Positions 1-10,059 of a DNA stretch of 37,588 nt are shown here, in pieces (position 1 is the stretch's first letter; the number at the start of each line of letters is the position of its first letter). Under the pieces are notes generated by a model that was not told the origin of the DNA, made no database searches, and worked only from the letters and a program-made list of their open reading frames with translations. The stretch covers positions 1 to 37,588 of the forward strand of contig JAUCBJ010004692.1 of the NCBI GenBank assembly GCA_032718475.1. Reading direction: 5' to 3'. Source of the DNA: Nemertoderma westbladi (lineage: Eukaryota; Xenacoelomorpha; Nemertodermatida; Nemertodermatidae). Position numbers and translations under genes: made by a program.

Positions 1-186
1 GTTACTTGGTTACTTTAACTTACTTTATTACCGTTATTTAAGCAGTAATCCAACTGATATTGAGACCTAATGGTTGTATGGTAGGCCTACTATTTATAAA
101 TCGTTAGATTTGATTTATAATGTATTTATACCCGTTTTAATGGGTTTAGTCAATGTTTGAAATAAATGTTATTATTTCTGGGGTAA

Positions 187-216
187 TCACTACACAAAGC
201 GGTGCGCTTTTAGTGA
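187..216. other. Hairpin
   Basis: TCACTA (187-192) pairs with TAGTGA (211-216) and AAAGCG (196-201) pairs with CGCTTT (205-210). The loop is 3 nt and there is a one-sided 3-nt bulge (CAC). Seen directly; function unknown. It may be the end of a decayed mobile element. Confidence 0.6.
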
Positions 217-502
217 AGTGTTACGTATAGGACACTAAAACAAATAATTCTAATTTACCTAAGTTACTTAATACTACAAATTACGTACAATTCGGGTGAG
301 ATTACAATCTCTAAATAAACACAAAAATTTACAAAAACACAAATACGAATTTTTAGGGTAATTTTACAAGAAGTCTACAAACCAGCCTAACAAAGGGTTA
401 GAAAACTGATTATTACAACGGACAGGGTACTACGGTTTTTGAAATAATAAGTAGTAGTAAATACACTGCGTTGTCTAGATAGAAAAATACCACCGCCTGA
501 CG

Positions 503-526
503 ACCTATAGCCGTATCGCTATAGGT
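503..526. other. Perfect 9-bp hairpin
   Basis: ACCTATAGC (503-511) and GCTATAGGT (518-526) are perfect inverted repeats around a 6-nt loop. No T-run follows, and this is eukaryotic DNA, so it is not called a terminator. Function unknown. Confidence 0.65.
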
Positions 527-892
527 TCTACGTTATGTATCACGGAGTGTTCCTACCTAGAAGTTAATAGAGCTAATCGAATGTGCCTATCAACCACTTT
601 ACAACACAAATATAATGCCTACACTAATTACTTCGGAAAGTACTGTACACTAAACCCTAAATTAGGTACGAGTACTTGTACAACAGATAATCAGTAGTTA
701 AATATACTTGAACAGCTAAAAGAACCACGGCATCTGCTGGAGTGACCGATGCACAAAATCACCAGTCTTTACCTACGCCGAGCAGCCCGTGTAGTACCGG
801 GGTTAATTTAACTATAGCGGTATGTATAACAAACACAATTACTGTAGGAACAAACTTGGGGAATGAATGTTGCGGATAATCGCATAAACTCT

Positions 893-1466
893 GAATAATA
901 AATATTACGCTACGCGTACAAACTACTCAAACAAAATACAGACCGAACACTGACAGACTACTATCAAGCCTAAACAAACTACGGTATATGCAGACTCCGA
1001 AATGATTAGGGAGTATGCGCTCTAACCCAGTAGTGCGACTTATTCTTTAGTTGGGGGTTTACCTTACAGCGTTCGCTGCCCCTACTGCCTAACCGTACTT
1101 AATCGGACAGATGATCTACACACGCGGCAATCCGTTCAGACCTAATAACAGCCAGACAACTATCCAGCCACAAATTATCTAAATAAAATTATACGCTACC
1201 CGTACAGACTTACACAAACAAAGTACAGACCAAACGATGGCAGACTACTCTCAAGCCTAAATAAACTACAGGACATGCAGACTCCGAAATGATTAGGGAG
1301 TATGCGCTCTAACCCAGTAGTGCGACTTATTCTTTAGTTGGGGGTTTACCTTACAGCGTTCGCTGCCCCTACTGCCTAATCGTACTTAATCGGACAGGTG
1401 ATCTACACACACTGCAACTCGTTCGGACTTAACAGCAATCAGACAACAGCTCAGCCTACAAATTGT
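893..1466. repeat. 287-bp direct tandem duplication
   Basis: Two adjacent copies, about 893-1179 and 1180-1466, offset by 287 bp. The central part (about 987-1120 against 1274-1407) differs at only about two positions, while the outer parts of each copy carry many substitutions and small indels. The core contains a short palindrome, CAGCGTTCGCTG, and a distal pair CAGTAG/CTACTG that could close a larger stem. I do not recognise it as a known snRNA or 5S gene. Confidence 0.85.
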
Positions 1467-2921
1467 CTGTACAATCTGATCAGGCTTACACGCCTTCTGT
1501 TCAATACTGGCCTACAAACAAATAAAACTTGACAGAAATAAGTAAAAATCTCAATAAAAAACCAGGGCGGGCCCTCCCTGATTAATTATTAAGGCCTACC
1601 GGTATATAATTATCAAAATCGAATAATACTGCTGTACCTGTACTGCTGTAGGTACCGGTCCGGGTGGTTAGGTAGTCAGGCCTACTGGTACCGGTTCTGG
1701 CAGTTGGGCCTACTGACCTACAGATGTACCGGTTGACCGGTACTTTCAACTTTATTGCTTACTGCAATAAAGAAGCTATATCCTTTAATGTTCGCGCTTT
1801 CAGACCTTTGGCAGTTTAACCCGCCAAATTAAGATGTCCTCTAGATATTAAATCGTTTTTAGCCTATGACAAGTATTTGATTCACTACACTAGTCGAAAC
1901 CAATCTGTGCGCGATCATTCACCCGCTGGATATTCCCGGGAGATTGGGTTCGACGGTTTAATTTTATTGCTATGTAAGCCTAATGTATTATTCGACTGAC
2001 AGTATTATATAATCTCTGACAATATTATTCACCTTCGGTAATATTAACAGTTCCTTTAGGACGTGGCGCTTTATCTACATAAACAGAGTTATGACTTAAA
2101 CTACTCACAACGATATGGCTTAATTATAATTCACATATATGGCGCATTCTTTAGGAATGCTTCTTTAACAGACTCACTCATACACAATGCTGCACAATAC
2201 TGCACACTAATCTGCCGATCTTCACTGATTTTAGTCACATATAAAAGGAACACAGACTGACTCATGTAGGGTCTATCAAATAACATTAGATTCACTTCAA
2301 ACCACTTTAACATAAGTCACAATCGTTTATCTGTAACCTTTCTCTCTTACCTTCGGTACATCAAGAATATTGGGTGTCGGGGTTATTTCTCGTTATTCCA
2401 ATATAATAATTCATCAACAAATATAATGAATAACCGACAACAAATAGCAGTATGCAGTATTCACAAAGCCAGTTATTAAAGGCCGTGACTATGGTGTGTC
2501 AAATGCGAGTTAAATGCGAGGTGCAGTTAAAGGATATATGTCCTTATAATTAAACCTACTAGTGTTGCGCTAAAAAGCAGAAAACATAAAACACTAAAAA
2601 GCCGTTCTTTCGTGGCTTTGAAAAACTCGTGACTACTGCTCTATACGAGGATACCAACTCCCTTATTCCACGAAGCTCCCGTTCAACACAGAGAAAGAGC
2701 AGTGAGATAGGAAATTTTCAGTTCAGCAGCTCTGTGATAGGTCAAAATCAAGGCTAACTCAAATTCTATTGGGAGATACAAAAACAAGGTTATGACGCAA
2801 CCTCCCTAGGCTTGTTGGCCGATTAAACAGAGCCCAGATGCCTGCGTACAGCAAATCAGCCAATAAGCTGGTAACTTGCACTATTTTTAACTATAGATCA
2901 CTTTGAGAGTATTCTTAGCGA
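1467..2921. other. Non-coding, no feature recognised
   Basis: This stretch holds short AGGCCT and ACCGGT-rich motifs (1560-1750) and AT-rich DNA. Small open frames around 2063-2313 overlap on both strands and show no domain. A 5' LTR for the downstream Gag-like region would be expected here, but I could not find a match to the candidate LTR at 7502-7960. Confidence 0.5.
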
Positions 2922-3210
2922 CTGGGGGGGAACTGGCCAACAAGGCAAACGAATCAGTTATCCCACAAAAGCTTTTACACTGGTAGTAGTAATTTAAATT
3001 TAAATTCAAATAATAACATTAACTCAAATATTCAGAATAATTCAAATAATTCGAGTAATAATTTAAATTTTGAAAATAATAATAATTCTAATTTAAATAA
3101 TTTAAATAATAATCCCGTTTCAAATTCTAACAATTTAATTGATTTAACGAATAATATTGGGAATGGTGCTATTAATGTGAACGTGTCAGACGTGTATAGC
3201 CCGGCAGACG

Positions 3211-3350
3211 GCGGCCTGGTAGGCCACGTAGCTAGTAGGCAGGAAGTGGCAGGGTTGAGCCAACCCGACTGCGGCCTGGTAGGCCACGTAGTTGGTAGGC
3301 AGGAGGTAGCGGGGTTGAGCCAACCCGAGGTGGGCCTGGTGGGCCACGCA
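3211..3350 (+). repeat. 60-bp coding tandem repeat
   Basis: Units start at 3211, 3271 and 3331, each carrying the GCGGCCTGGTAGGCCACG-type core and, in translation, the motif GLVGH...RQEVAGLSQP. The period is 20 codons, so the reading frame is kept across units. This lies in the N-terminal part of the Gag-like region. Confidence 0.8.
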
Positions 3351-3411
3351 GTAGTAGAGAGAGAGGCGGGGGTGAATAGACCCAGCCGTAGTAGAGACAG
3401 CGTGTCGACTA

Positions 3412-3790
3412 GAGAGGGGTGTAGAGACGAAGTAAGAGATAGTGAAGCTAGAAGTGGCGAGTGGGGGGGGGGGGGCTACGAGCGCCCCACCACATAAGAT
3501 TAGTGGCGAGAGAGGGGGGGCAGAGAATGCCCCACAAGAGGGGTGTAGAAGTGTAGTAAGAGGTAGTGAAGTTAGAAGTGGCGAGTGGGGGGGGGCTACA
3601 GGAGCCCCACCACAGAAGATTAGTGGCGAGAGAGGGGGGGTAGAGAGTGTCCGGCAAGAGGGACGCAAAAGTGCAGTAAGAGATAGTGAAGTTAGAAGTG
3701 GCGGGTGGGGGGGGGGGCTACGGACACCCCACCGCGAGAGATTAGTAGCGAGAAGGGGGGGGGGGGGCAGAGAGTGTCCCACAGGCGTCG
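3412..3790 (+). repeat. About 120-bp repeat with poly-G runs, three copies
   Basis: The shared marker AGAAGTGGCG(A/G)GTGGG occurs near 3450, 3573 and 3693, with unit lengths 123 and 120 bp. Each unit contains a G run of different length (13, 9 and 11), so successive units fall in different frames. This is the main source of the broken reading frame of the Gag-like region. Confidence 0.8.
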
Positions 3791-5504
3791 GCGGATAATG
3801 CGCGGGCCGAGCTAGGTAAACCGCAACACCCGGCGACGGAGAGTAATAGGGGGATTGCGAGTATCCCCAGCGGCGTGCGATCGAGCAGAGAGAGGCAGGT
3901 TGACGTCGCGAGAGGGCAGACGAAGCATCAAGCCCGACCAGAAGAGGGGAGAAGAACAGTGGAGTTTAACCGGGAGGTCGACGAGAGATCTCACGAGCGG
4001 GAATACTGCACTGTGAAGAGAAGAAGAGAAGATAGTAAAAGAAGTGTCGCCACGAATGATAGGAGTGTGAGGACGGATAGCGGACCGTCGATAGTAGAGA
4101 TGGAGTTAGGGAGTCAGTGGGGTCGAACTTCGGGAGATTGCCTTCGCCCCGGAGAAACGCACCGCACGCCAAGAGAGGGGTACAGGACGTACCGATATAA
4201 AGTTGAGAACAGGAGAGGGGATCGAAGAGAAGCTTCCCGACGGGATACAGCTGCCGATCGAGAGTGCGGTAGTCGCCGGGAGATTCGAGATTGGCGAAGA
4301 TTAAACTTCGGCTCGAAAGGGCACATGCAGACTGCAGGACATACTGTAGGCCTTACTGCACATACTATTATAGGCCCTGCTGGGAGAGATAGAGTAGGCG
4401 ATAGGGTAGCGCGAACGACGGGATTAAACCCGGAAGCCGTGGAGTACATACCGGTAGGTAGGCAGGAAGTGGGTAGGCCTATATCGGTACAGCAGCATGA
4501 CTATAATACACAGGGACATAACATATATCCAGGGGAGGGGAGAGTTATTGGAGATAGACGTATGGGCCCCAATATATTAACATCAACCCCAGTACCAAAC
4601 ATACTGGCCGGGGGGGGGGGGACAGGGTGACATTCCCCCATCACAATATCGACAATATACCCCAATAGGAGCAAGAACATCGAACTCCCTGGACGAGAAC
4701 AGGTCGTGCGGACAGTCGCTACCACACGCGGCCATACAGGGGACTGCTAGTCCACAGTTAGCTGGTAGCAGGGCCACACCGTGGCAGGGACAGAAAGAAA
4801 ATAACACCAAAAATAAACACAATCCCAATATACCCAGTAGGCCGAGTCTAGACAATCGAAACACTAAATCGCTACATATAAACCTACGCGCGATACGTGA
4901 AGGACTATACAGGAAACGCTATAATCCAGGATTCGGATGTCAATTACATCGGGACAGAACCCATAAGACCAGGAGTTGTAAGTACTGGCAAGCGTTGCCC
5001 AAACGAGATCGTGTAGCCTACACAGACGCAAACGGACTATGTCATCGATGTGTGGTAAAAGGACACAGATCCGGAGAGTGTTGGAAAGGGAGAGGATGTG
5101 AAAGGACTAAACCAGGGGCAGAGAAGCCCATGAGCAAACATAAAGGAGTCGGGAAAGTAGAAAGAGGCGTGTTGCATACACACGCAGGACTGACACAGTG
5201 CGAGGGGGCATTACATGGGCAGACGCCGTGTATACCGAGGGACGAGCGGGGGTCGTCGAGGGCTTTAATGCCAGCGCACATACGAAGGGGGAGGCCAGCA
5301 GAGGTAGTACCGAAAAGAGTGTGGCGAAGAGTTAGAGAACGTATAGGAGGGCAGCGGGAGAGTGCCTACTGGAAGAAGGGGCACCTGAGAGTTTTTAGTC
5401 GTCCAAAGTTTTGGACTGAGGGGGGTGGGAATGAGGGCGAGACGCCCTTCCCACGCATAAAATATAAAATAATTATTTAATTAAAAATAATAAAATAATT
5501 AAAT

Positions 5505-7060
5505 AATAAAGTAGGTAGAAGTTAGGTAGTAAGAGAGTAGTACCGTTAGTTAGTTAGAGCTAGTGAGAGGGTACGTAGTACCGTTAGCAGGGAGTGTTAG
5601 TAGAGAAGTTAGTTAGAGGGTATGTAGTACCGTTAGTTAGGTTAGTAAGAGGGTACGTAGTACCGTTAGTTAGAAAGAAAGTAGTAGCAGTAGTGGTTGT
5701 GGGCACCATAAGCGCCACGTAGGAAGTAGTAAGTAGAGTGGTTGTGGGCACCGCAAGTGCCACGTAGTTAGAGTTAGTAGGGAATGCGCTGAACTAAGTG
5801 GGGCACGGGCGTGATGAGGTGTTTGATGTAAGAGCAGGGTATGTTAATTAGGGTGGGTGCCGGGCACAAGAGGTGCCGGGCACAAAAAGAGTTAGTAGTA
5901 GAGTTAGTGGAGTTAGTAGAGAGTTAGTTGAGTTAGTAGAGAGTTAGTGGAGTTAGTAGAGAGTTAGTTGAGTTAGTAGAGAGTTAGTAGAGAGTTAGTA
6001 AGAGTTAGTAGAGAGTTAGTAGAGTTAGTAAGAGTTAGTAGTAGTTCACATAATTGACCTACCCACTCTGCCGGCATTCAGAGCGTCACGTGCAGGCGAG
6101 TAGATGTAAAGGAAGTAGGTTAGAGATAGAGTAGAGTAGTAGAGAGGGCACATAGGGTGCCAGAGAGTAGAGTAGTAGAGAGGGCACATAGGGTGCCAGG
6201 TAGTAGAGTTAGAGTATTAGAGGTAGTAGAGAGGGCATATAGGGTGCCAGAGAATAGAATAGTAGAAAGGGCACATAGGGTGCCAGGTAGTAGAGTAGTA
6301 GAGACTGCACATAGGGTGCCAGAGAGTAGAGTTAGTAGAGCTAGTGGAGTAGAGTTAGCAGAGCTAGTGGAGTAGAGTTAGTAGAGCTAGTTAGTAGAGT
6401 TAGTAGAGCTAGTGGAGTAGAGTTAGCAGAGCTAGTGGAGTAGAGTTAGTAGAGCTAGTTAGTAGAGTTAGCAGAGCTAGTGGAGTAGAGTTAGCAGAGC
6501 TCGTGGAGTAGAGTTAGTAGAGCTAGTTAGCAGAGTTGGTAGAGCTAGTGGAGTAGACTTAGTAGAGAGTTAGTAGCGGAGTTAGAAGTAGTAGAGAGGG
6601 CACATAGGGTGCCAGGTAGTAGAGTTAGAGTGTTAGAGGTAGTAGAGAGGGCACATAGGGTGCCAGAGAGTAGAATAGTTGAGACGGGCACATAGGGTGC
6701 CAGGTAGTAGAGTAGAGAAGAGAGGGCACATAGGGTGCCAGGTAGTAGAGTTAGAGGTAGTAGAGTAGTAGAAGGGCACATAGGGTGCCAGATAGTAGAG
6801 TGGTTGTGGGCACCGCAAGCGCCACGTAGAAGGAAGTAGTAGTAAAGGGGTTGTGGGCACCGCAGGCGCCACGTAGTTAGAAGAGTGGGTAGAGTTAGGG
6901 AGTTCTAGTTAAAGGGCTAGAGAGTTGGTAGACTTAGAGGAGTCAAGTAGAGTTAGTAGAAGTAGAGAGTTAGTAGGAGTTAGTTAGACTTAGTAGAGCT
7001 AGTTAGAGTCGGAGAGTTAGTAGAAAGTAAGATAGTTAGATAGTTAGCAAGTAAGTAGTA
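5505..7060. repeat. Degenerate GTTAGTAGAG minisatellite with GGCAC/GTGCC palindromes
   Basis: A 1.5-kb purine-biased field built from GAGTTAGTAGA-type units. Interspersed are about ten copies of a GGGCACATAGGGTGCCAG motif (6145-6345 and 6595-6790) and four copies of a TGGGCACC...GCGCCACGTAG motif (near 5700, 5745, 6805 and 6855). GGCAC and GTGCC in the first motif are inverted repeats, so each copy can form a small hairpin. Open frames in this field (for example 6157-6375 and 6545-6872) follow from the repeats and are not called as genes. Confidence 0.85.
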
Positions 7061-7312
7061 GGTAGATAGTATGATAGCACAGGGGTAGCATTAGAGATTA
7101 GGGCCTTAGGGAGTGAAAGAGAGATAGCAAGAGGTGGTGTGGAGATAGTGTGGAGAGAGTGTGGGCGCAATTCAAGCGTGGGGGGAGAAGTGAGAGGAAG
7201 AGTGAGGAACGAGGAGGTCCGGGAGTGTGGAAGAGTTAGGGTGAAGGTGTTGGGGAAACAAAAGTTGTGTGAGAGAAGCGCACGACCGGCCCAACACGGG
7301 ACGCCAGATGTC

Positions 7313-7343
7313 TTGGTACAAAATAGGTAGAGTTGTACCAAGA
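7313..7343. other. 10-bp inverted repeat
   Basis: CTTGGTACAA (7313-7322) and TTGTACCAAG (7334-7343) are perfect inverted repeats with an 11-nt spacer. They sit beside the PBS-like sequence at 7290-7309 and may belong to an LTR end. Confidence 0.7.
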
Positions 7344-7437
7344 TGGGGTAGCAATATCATACCCATAGGGAGCGGCCTGGAAAGCCGGCTCCGAAAGAAA
7401 ATAGACCCACCCCACACCAGATACTAGATCGGGATCC

Positions 7438-7526
7438 AGCGGAATTGTAGCGCACTTGAGTTGGATGCTATCTTCTCACCAGGAAGATAGCATGGGGGGA
7501 GTGTTAGCTTATCCAATTCCGCTAAC
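7438..7526. other. Nested inverted repeats at the candidate LTR boundary
   Basis: ATGCTATCTTC (7465-7475) pairs perfectly with GAAGATAGCAT (7483-7493). Outside it, AGCGGAATTG (about 7439-7448) pairs with CAATTCCGCT (about 7514-7523). In addition TGTTAGC (7502) and GCTAACA (ending 7526) are inverted, so an LTR-like TG...CA terminus can be read on either strand. Confidence 0.7.
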
Positions 7527-7960
7527 ACAAACCCATAGAGTAAACCATTAAGCAATATTGGGGGCCACGAGGTTGGTTACCCAATCTCGTGTCACCCCAA
7601 CAAAGTGGGAAGGAGAAACACACAATGGGGGTCAGGGGCCAAACCCCTAACCGAGAGAGAACAGAGGGAGTGAAGGGAAACACTCCAAAGGGTGCCAACA
7701 GGGATATTAGCCAATCAGGGGGGAAGCATCGACTGGGTAATGCAATGAGGCCAACCCGTGCAGTATATATTACCTGTCATCATGTCATTGTAGTTAGTTT
7801 ACTCAGTAGTTATCCCAGTACAGTCAGGTAGTACGGTGACAGTCAAGACCGTCACCGCGCGCCGTCACCCATATTACCTGTCATCTATTCAGTCATTGGC
7901 GCTATCTGTTATCATACCTACATATCTATATATCTACATTATATCTATACTGGAACAACA
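7502..7960 (+). mobile_element. Candidate 3' LTR (plus orientation)
   Basis: A purine run, ATGGGGGGAG (7492-7501), of polypurine-tract type is followed directly by TGTTAGC, an LTR-like start. The segment then carries a CCAAT box (7711-7715) and TATATAT (7764-7770) about 50 bp apart, and can be closed at ...GGAACAACA (7960). Orientation agrees with the upstream Gag-like region. No partner LTR was found in the window, so the boundaries are inferred. The alternative reading is a minus-strand LTR at about 7311-7526 (see findings). Confidence 0.4.
7711..7770 (+). promoter_or_regulatory. CCAAT and TATA boxes in the candidate LTR
   Basis: CCAAT at 7711-7715 and TATATAT at 7764-7770 have the usual spacing of an RNA polymerase II promoter. 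They could drive the LTR transcript or the ORF1-like region that begins near 8007. Inferred from motifs only. Confidence 0.4.
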
Positions 7961-8006
7961 AACTCCTTTTCTATCACACGGTGCGGCTGACGCATACGAA
8001 ACAACA

Positions 8007-8917
8007 CCGGATAAACCGGGATCCTCTCGGATCCCGTCACACCCAATGTCTCACTTAACCATCAGATTGAATCGCTGTCTGCCAAACTTAATGATATGCA
8101 CACTTTCCTTTTGGGTCAACCCGAAAGTAGAGCTAGTAAATCGCCGAACGAAGTATCAGGTGAGGATGGCCACGGGAATTCCGACTCGCAGTGGATAACC
8201 CAAGGCCCTAGGAAATTGCAGAAACATTCCAAATCGGTATCGTTGGACAAGGGAGCAAGTTTCGAGGACAAACTTCAACATTGCGTTAAGAAAGCAATTA
8301 AATCAAACAACGATGAACTGGAATCTAAATGCACGCTTTTCGCGGAGAAGTTGGAAGAGACTACCTCCCCCAAAGACGACCATCTGGCGGTTGATCGTCT
8401 CCTAGCCTACCTTGAGTGTTCATCGGCAACCGTTACTAGTGTTCGACGGCTTAGAAGAGCACCTCAATCCAAAAGTCCAGGTCTCATTGAAGTCGTATTC
8501 TCATCGATGGCAGACTGCGATAAGGTTATGGGGAATAGACAGAGCCTCGCCTCATCGGAGGAATTCCGTCGCACGTTTATCCACCCCAGTTTATCTGAGA
8601 ATGTTTGCAAAGAATGGGACATCCTTCGCGCGCACTCCTTTATAACGTATTCTGTCGACAACTCGTCGTCGCTATTCGCTGTCTATAATAATCGAACCGA
8701 ATCGTACTGCCTTCGAAAGCGACTCAACGGAAAGATCGCTTGGCGGTCCGATATCCAGCTGTCAAGTGAGGAGCGGAAAATAGCCTCTGATCATGTCTCG
8801 TCGATGAAACGATCACCTCGTGGCCAGGTGAGACAACCACCACAAGCGGCCGGATCGTCCATCAGTATGGTGGCCCATGGCTGCCACTATAAAACTCTTG
8901 ATAAAATATTTAAATAA
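8007..8917 (+). CDS. LINE ORF1-like protein fragment
   Basis: The frame is open from about 8007 to the stop at 8917; the first ATG is at 8096 (273 residues from there). There is a hydrophilic N-terminal part, a predicted helical segment, and then a block (about residues 105-190) with the pattern LLAYLEC...VTSVRRLRRA, EVVFSSMADCDKVM and FIHPSLSENV. That order (RLG-like strand, residues resembling 'R.Lkv.f.s..d...im', then 'i.pDLs') is typical of the RRM-like domain of non-LTR retrotransposon ORF1 proteins, which are RNA-binding chaperones. No EN/RT ORF2 follows; the coding end runs into a tandem repeat. The clade is not assigned. The start is uncertain because an in-frame stop lies just upstream. 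Confidence 0.5.
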
Positions 8918-9290
8918 TAAATTTAAGTGGAAAAAATATCTTGAAAAAAAAAATTAAAAAAAATCTTAAAAAAGAAATAAGTAAAATAAAATATCTTAAA
9001 AAAAATCTCAGTAAAAAATATCTTGAAAAAAAAGGTAAAAAAATACCCCACGTGGCCCAGGGCTGCCATCACCCCATAATCAGATAACAGTTGGCCCATG
9101 GCTGCCATTAAAAAAACAAATAGTAAAAAAAAAATAAAATACCCCCCTCGTGGCCCAGGGCTGCCACTGCCCCCAGAATCAGTAATAGTATTGGCCCATG
9201 GCTGCCATTAAAAAAACCAATAGTAAAAAAAATAAAATACCCCCTCGTGGCCCAGGGCTGCCACTACCCCCAGGATCAGTAATACACGTT
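8869..9290. repeat. About 98-bp tandem repeat, roughly 3.5 copies
   Basis: GGCCCAGGGCTGCCA recurs near 9053, 9151 and 9248 and GGCCCATGGCTGCCA near 8872, 9093 and 9192, separated by A-rich runs and C runs. The period is 98-99 bp. The first GGCCCATGGCTGCCACT lies inside the 3' end of the ORF1-like frame, so the array overlaps its last codons. Confidence 0.85.
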
Positions 9291-9563
9291 CGTGGGGCCT
9301 TCGCGCAGCACGAGGCCCAGTTATGAGATACAAATTAAAATTGTGCGACTGTATCACAAAATCAGGTTATGAGAGATTAACCCACACCACCAATTAATCA
9401 AAGAAAGGGGGACAGTACGTGTTCACCCCTTTTAATCTGCACCCCCCCCTCCCCCACCCCCCCCTCCCCCACCCACCAATACATAACCGCGACATCTACC
9501 ACCCACGGAAGGGTAGCACGAACTTATTTCCAAACGCACGTTCAATATGCAAAGCCAGGTGGT
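9284..9563. other. Repeat-derived stretch with C-rich microsatellite
   Basis: The segment 9284-9314 (ACGTTCGTGGGGCC...GCAGCACGAGG) matches 28629-28659 with about three mismatches, so it is a dispersed repeat. At 9441-9475 there is a CCCCCCCTCCCCCAC microsatellite. No gene is seen. Confidence 0.65.
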
Positions 9564-10022
9564 TTATAGGAATATAATCAATGCAGTACTCGTCTTCATT
9601 ATAAGCCTCTTTGCGTTCGACCTGTTTTGTATTAAAATATATTTATTAAACGCAGGCTGACGCTCTTTATAATAATAATACCTAGGGATGCCAGCTTCCA
9701 GACTTTCAATCTTTACTGCCGCGCAAACCCCGCAGAGGAAGTTTTGGTTTGAGAGATCAAGCCCATCGGCAATTGGTGTTTCCATTTCGGTCCAGGAACT
9801 CTGACAATGGGAGCATTCAATCTTAGCTGTGGTCCATTCCCGTGGTTTCGGCTTCCTTTTCTTCGTCCCAATGACAGATTCTTCTGAAGACGTTCGATTC
9901 GCTTTCAGTTTATTGTTGGCGTTTGTGTTTTGAAGTTGTATTCGAGTGGACAGTCGCGCCGGTTTCGAGGTAACCACATCGACCTGTGATAAGCGTTGGT
10001 TTTGTTGAGTGCCGGTATTCAT
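9564..10022 (-). CDS. Small CxxC...CxxC zinc-binding protein, unknown
   Basis: A 152-residue frame from the ATG at 10022 (the frame extends upstream without an earlier ATG). The N-terminal half is basic and polar with a KKRKPKPR stretch resembling a nuclear localisation signal. Next come ECSHC (C-x2-C) and, about 30 residues later, LCGVC (C-x2-C), a possible zinc-ribbon or degenerate PHD pair. The C-terminal tail (near 9582-9620) overlaps a sequence also found near 28715-28755, so the end of the frame is repeat-derived. I do not recognise the family. It may be a truncated exon, a host gene, or the ORF of a mobile element. Confidence 0.35.
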   Translation of the reverse strand: MNTGTQQNQRLSQVDVVTSKPARLSTRIQLQNTNANNKLKANRTSSEESVIGTKKRKPKPREWTTAKIECSHCQSSWTEMETPIADGLDLSNQNFLCGVCAAVKIESLEAGIPRYYYYKERQPAFNKYILIQNRSNAKRLIMKTSTALIIFL

Positions 10023-10059
10023 CTTCTCTCTCCTCTTCAATGTCAGATGTTGCAAATAC

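Larger units (their letters stand above)
1..892. other. AT-rich intergenic DNA, no gene seen
   Basis: I see no convincing coding region or RNA gene here; stops are frequent in all frames. Two short perfect or near-perfect hairpins (187-216 and 503-526) are listed separately. The remainder is AT-rich with short runs typical of old, decayed repeats. Confidence 0.6.
2922..5480 (+). pseudogene. Gag-like retroelement coding region, CCHC zinc knuckle, frameshifted
   Basis: A plus-strand coding series that does not stay in one frame. It opens after an in-frame TAG near 2915, passes through an Asn/Ser-rich low-complexity stretch (2990-3170), a 60-bp (20-residue) coding repeat (3211-3350) and about three 120-bp repeats with poly-G runs (3412-3790). 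It continues as a Arg/Glu-rich segment (3875-4630), and a final segment to 5480. The end of the last segment carries CHRC-x4-H-x4-C (5041-5082), a C-x2-C-x4-H-x4-C zinc knuckle, preceded by a Cys/His-containing stretch (4940-4990) like that of BEL/Pao or Gypsy Gag nucleocapsids. In such elements the knuckle binds genomic RNA. The frame changes coincide with G runs of different length (13, 9 and 11 Gs in the three repeats; 12 Gs near 4609), so either the copy has decayed or homopolymers were mis-called. No protease, RT or integrase follows. Confidence 0.6.

Noticed and set aside
893-1466. Tandem U-snRNA or 5S rRNA genes
   Set aside because: I could not match the core to U1, U2, U4, U5, U6 or 5S landmarks, and no Sm site was evident.
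2063-2313. Small overlapping open frames on both strands
   Set aside because: 60-65 codons, no motif, no codon bias visible, both strands open.
3186-3782. Minus-strand proline/serine-rich frame of 198 codons
   Set aside because: It is the complement of the purine-rich coding repeats of the Gag-like region; no domain and no ATG-based start I trust.
7036-7417. Small open frames around the candidate LTR
   Set aside because: Overlapping on both strands, low complexity, and explained by purine-rich repeat DNA.
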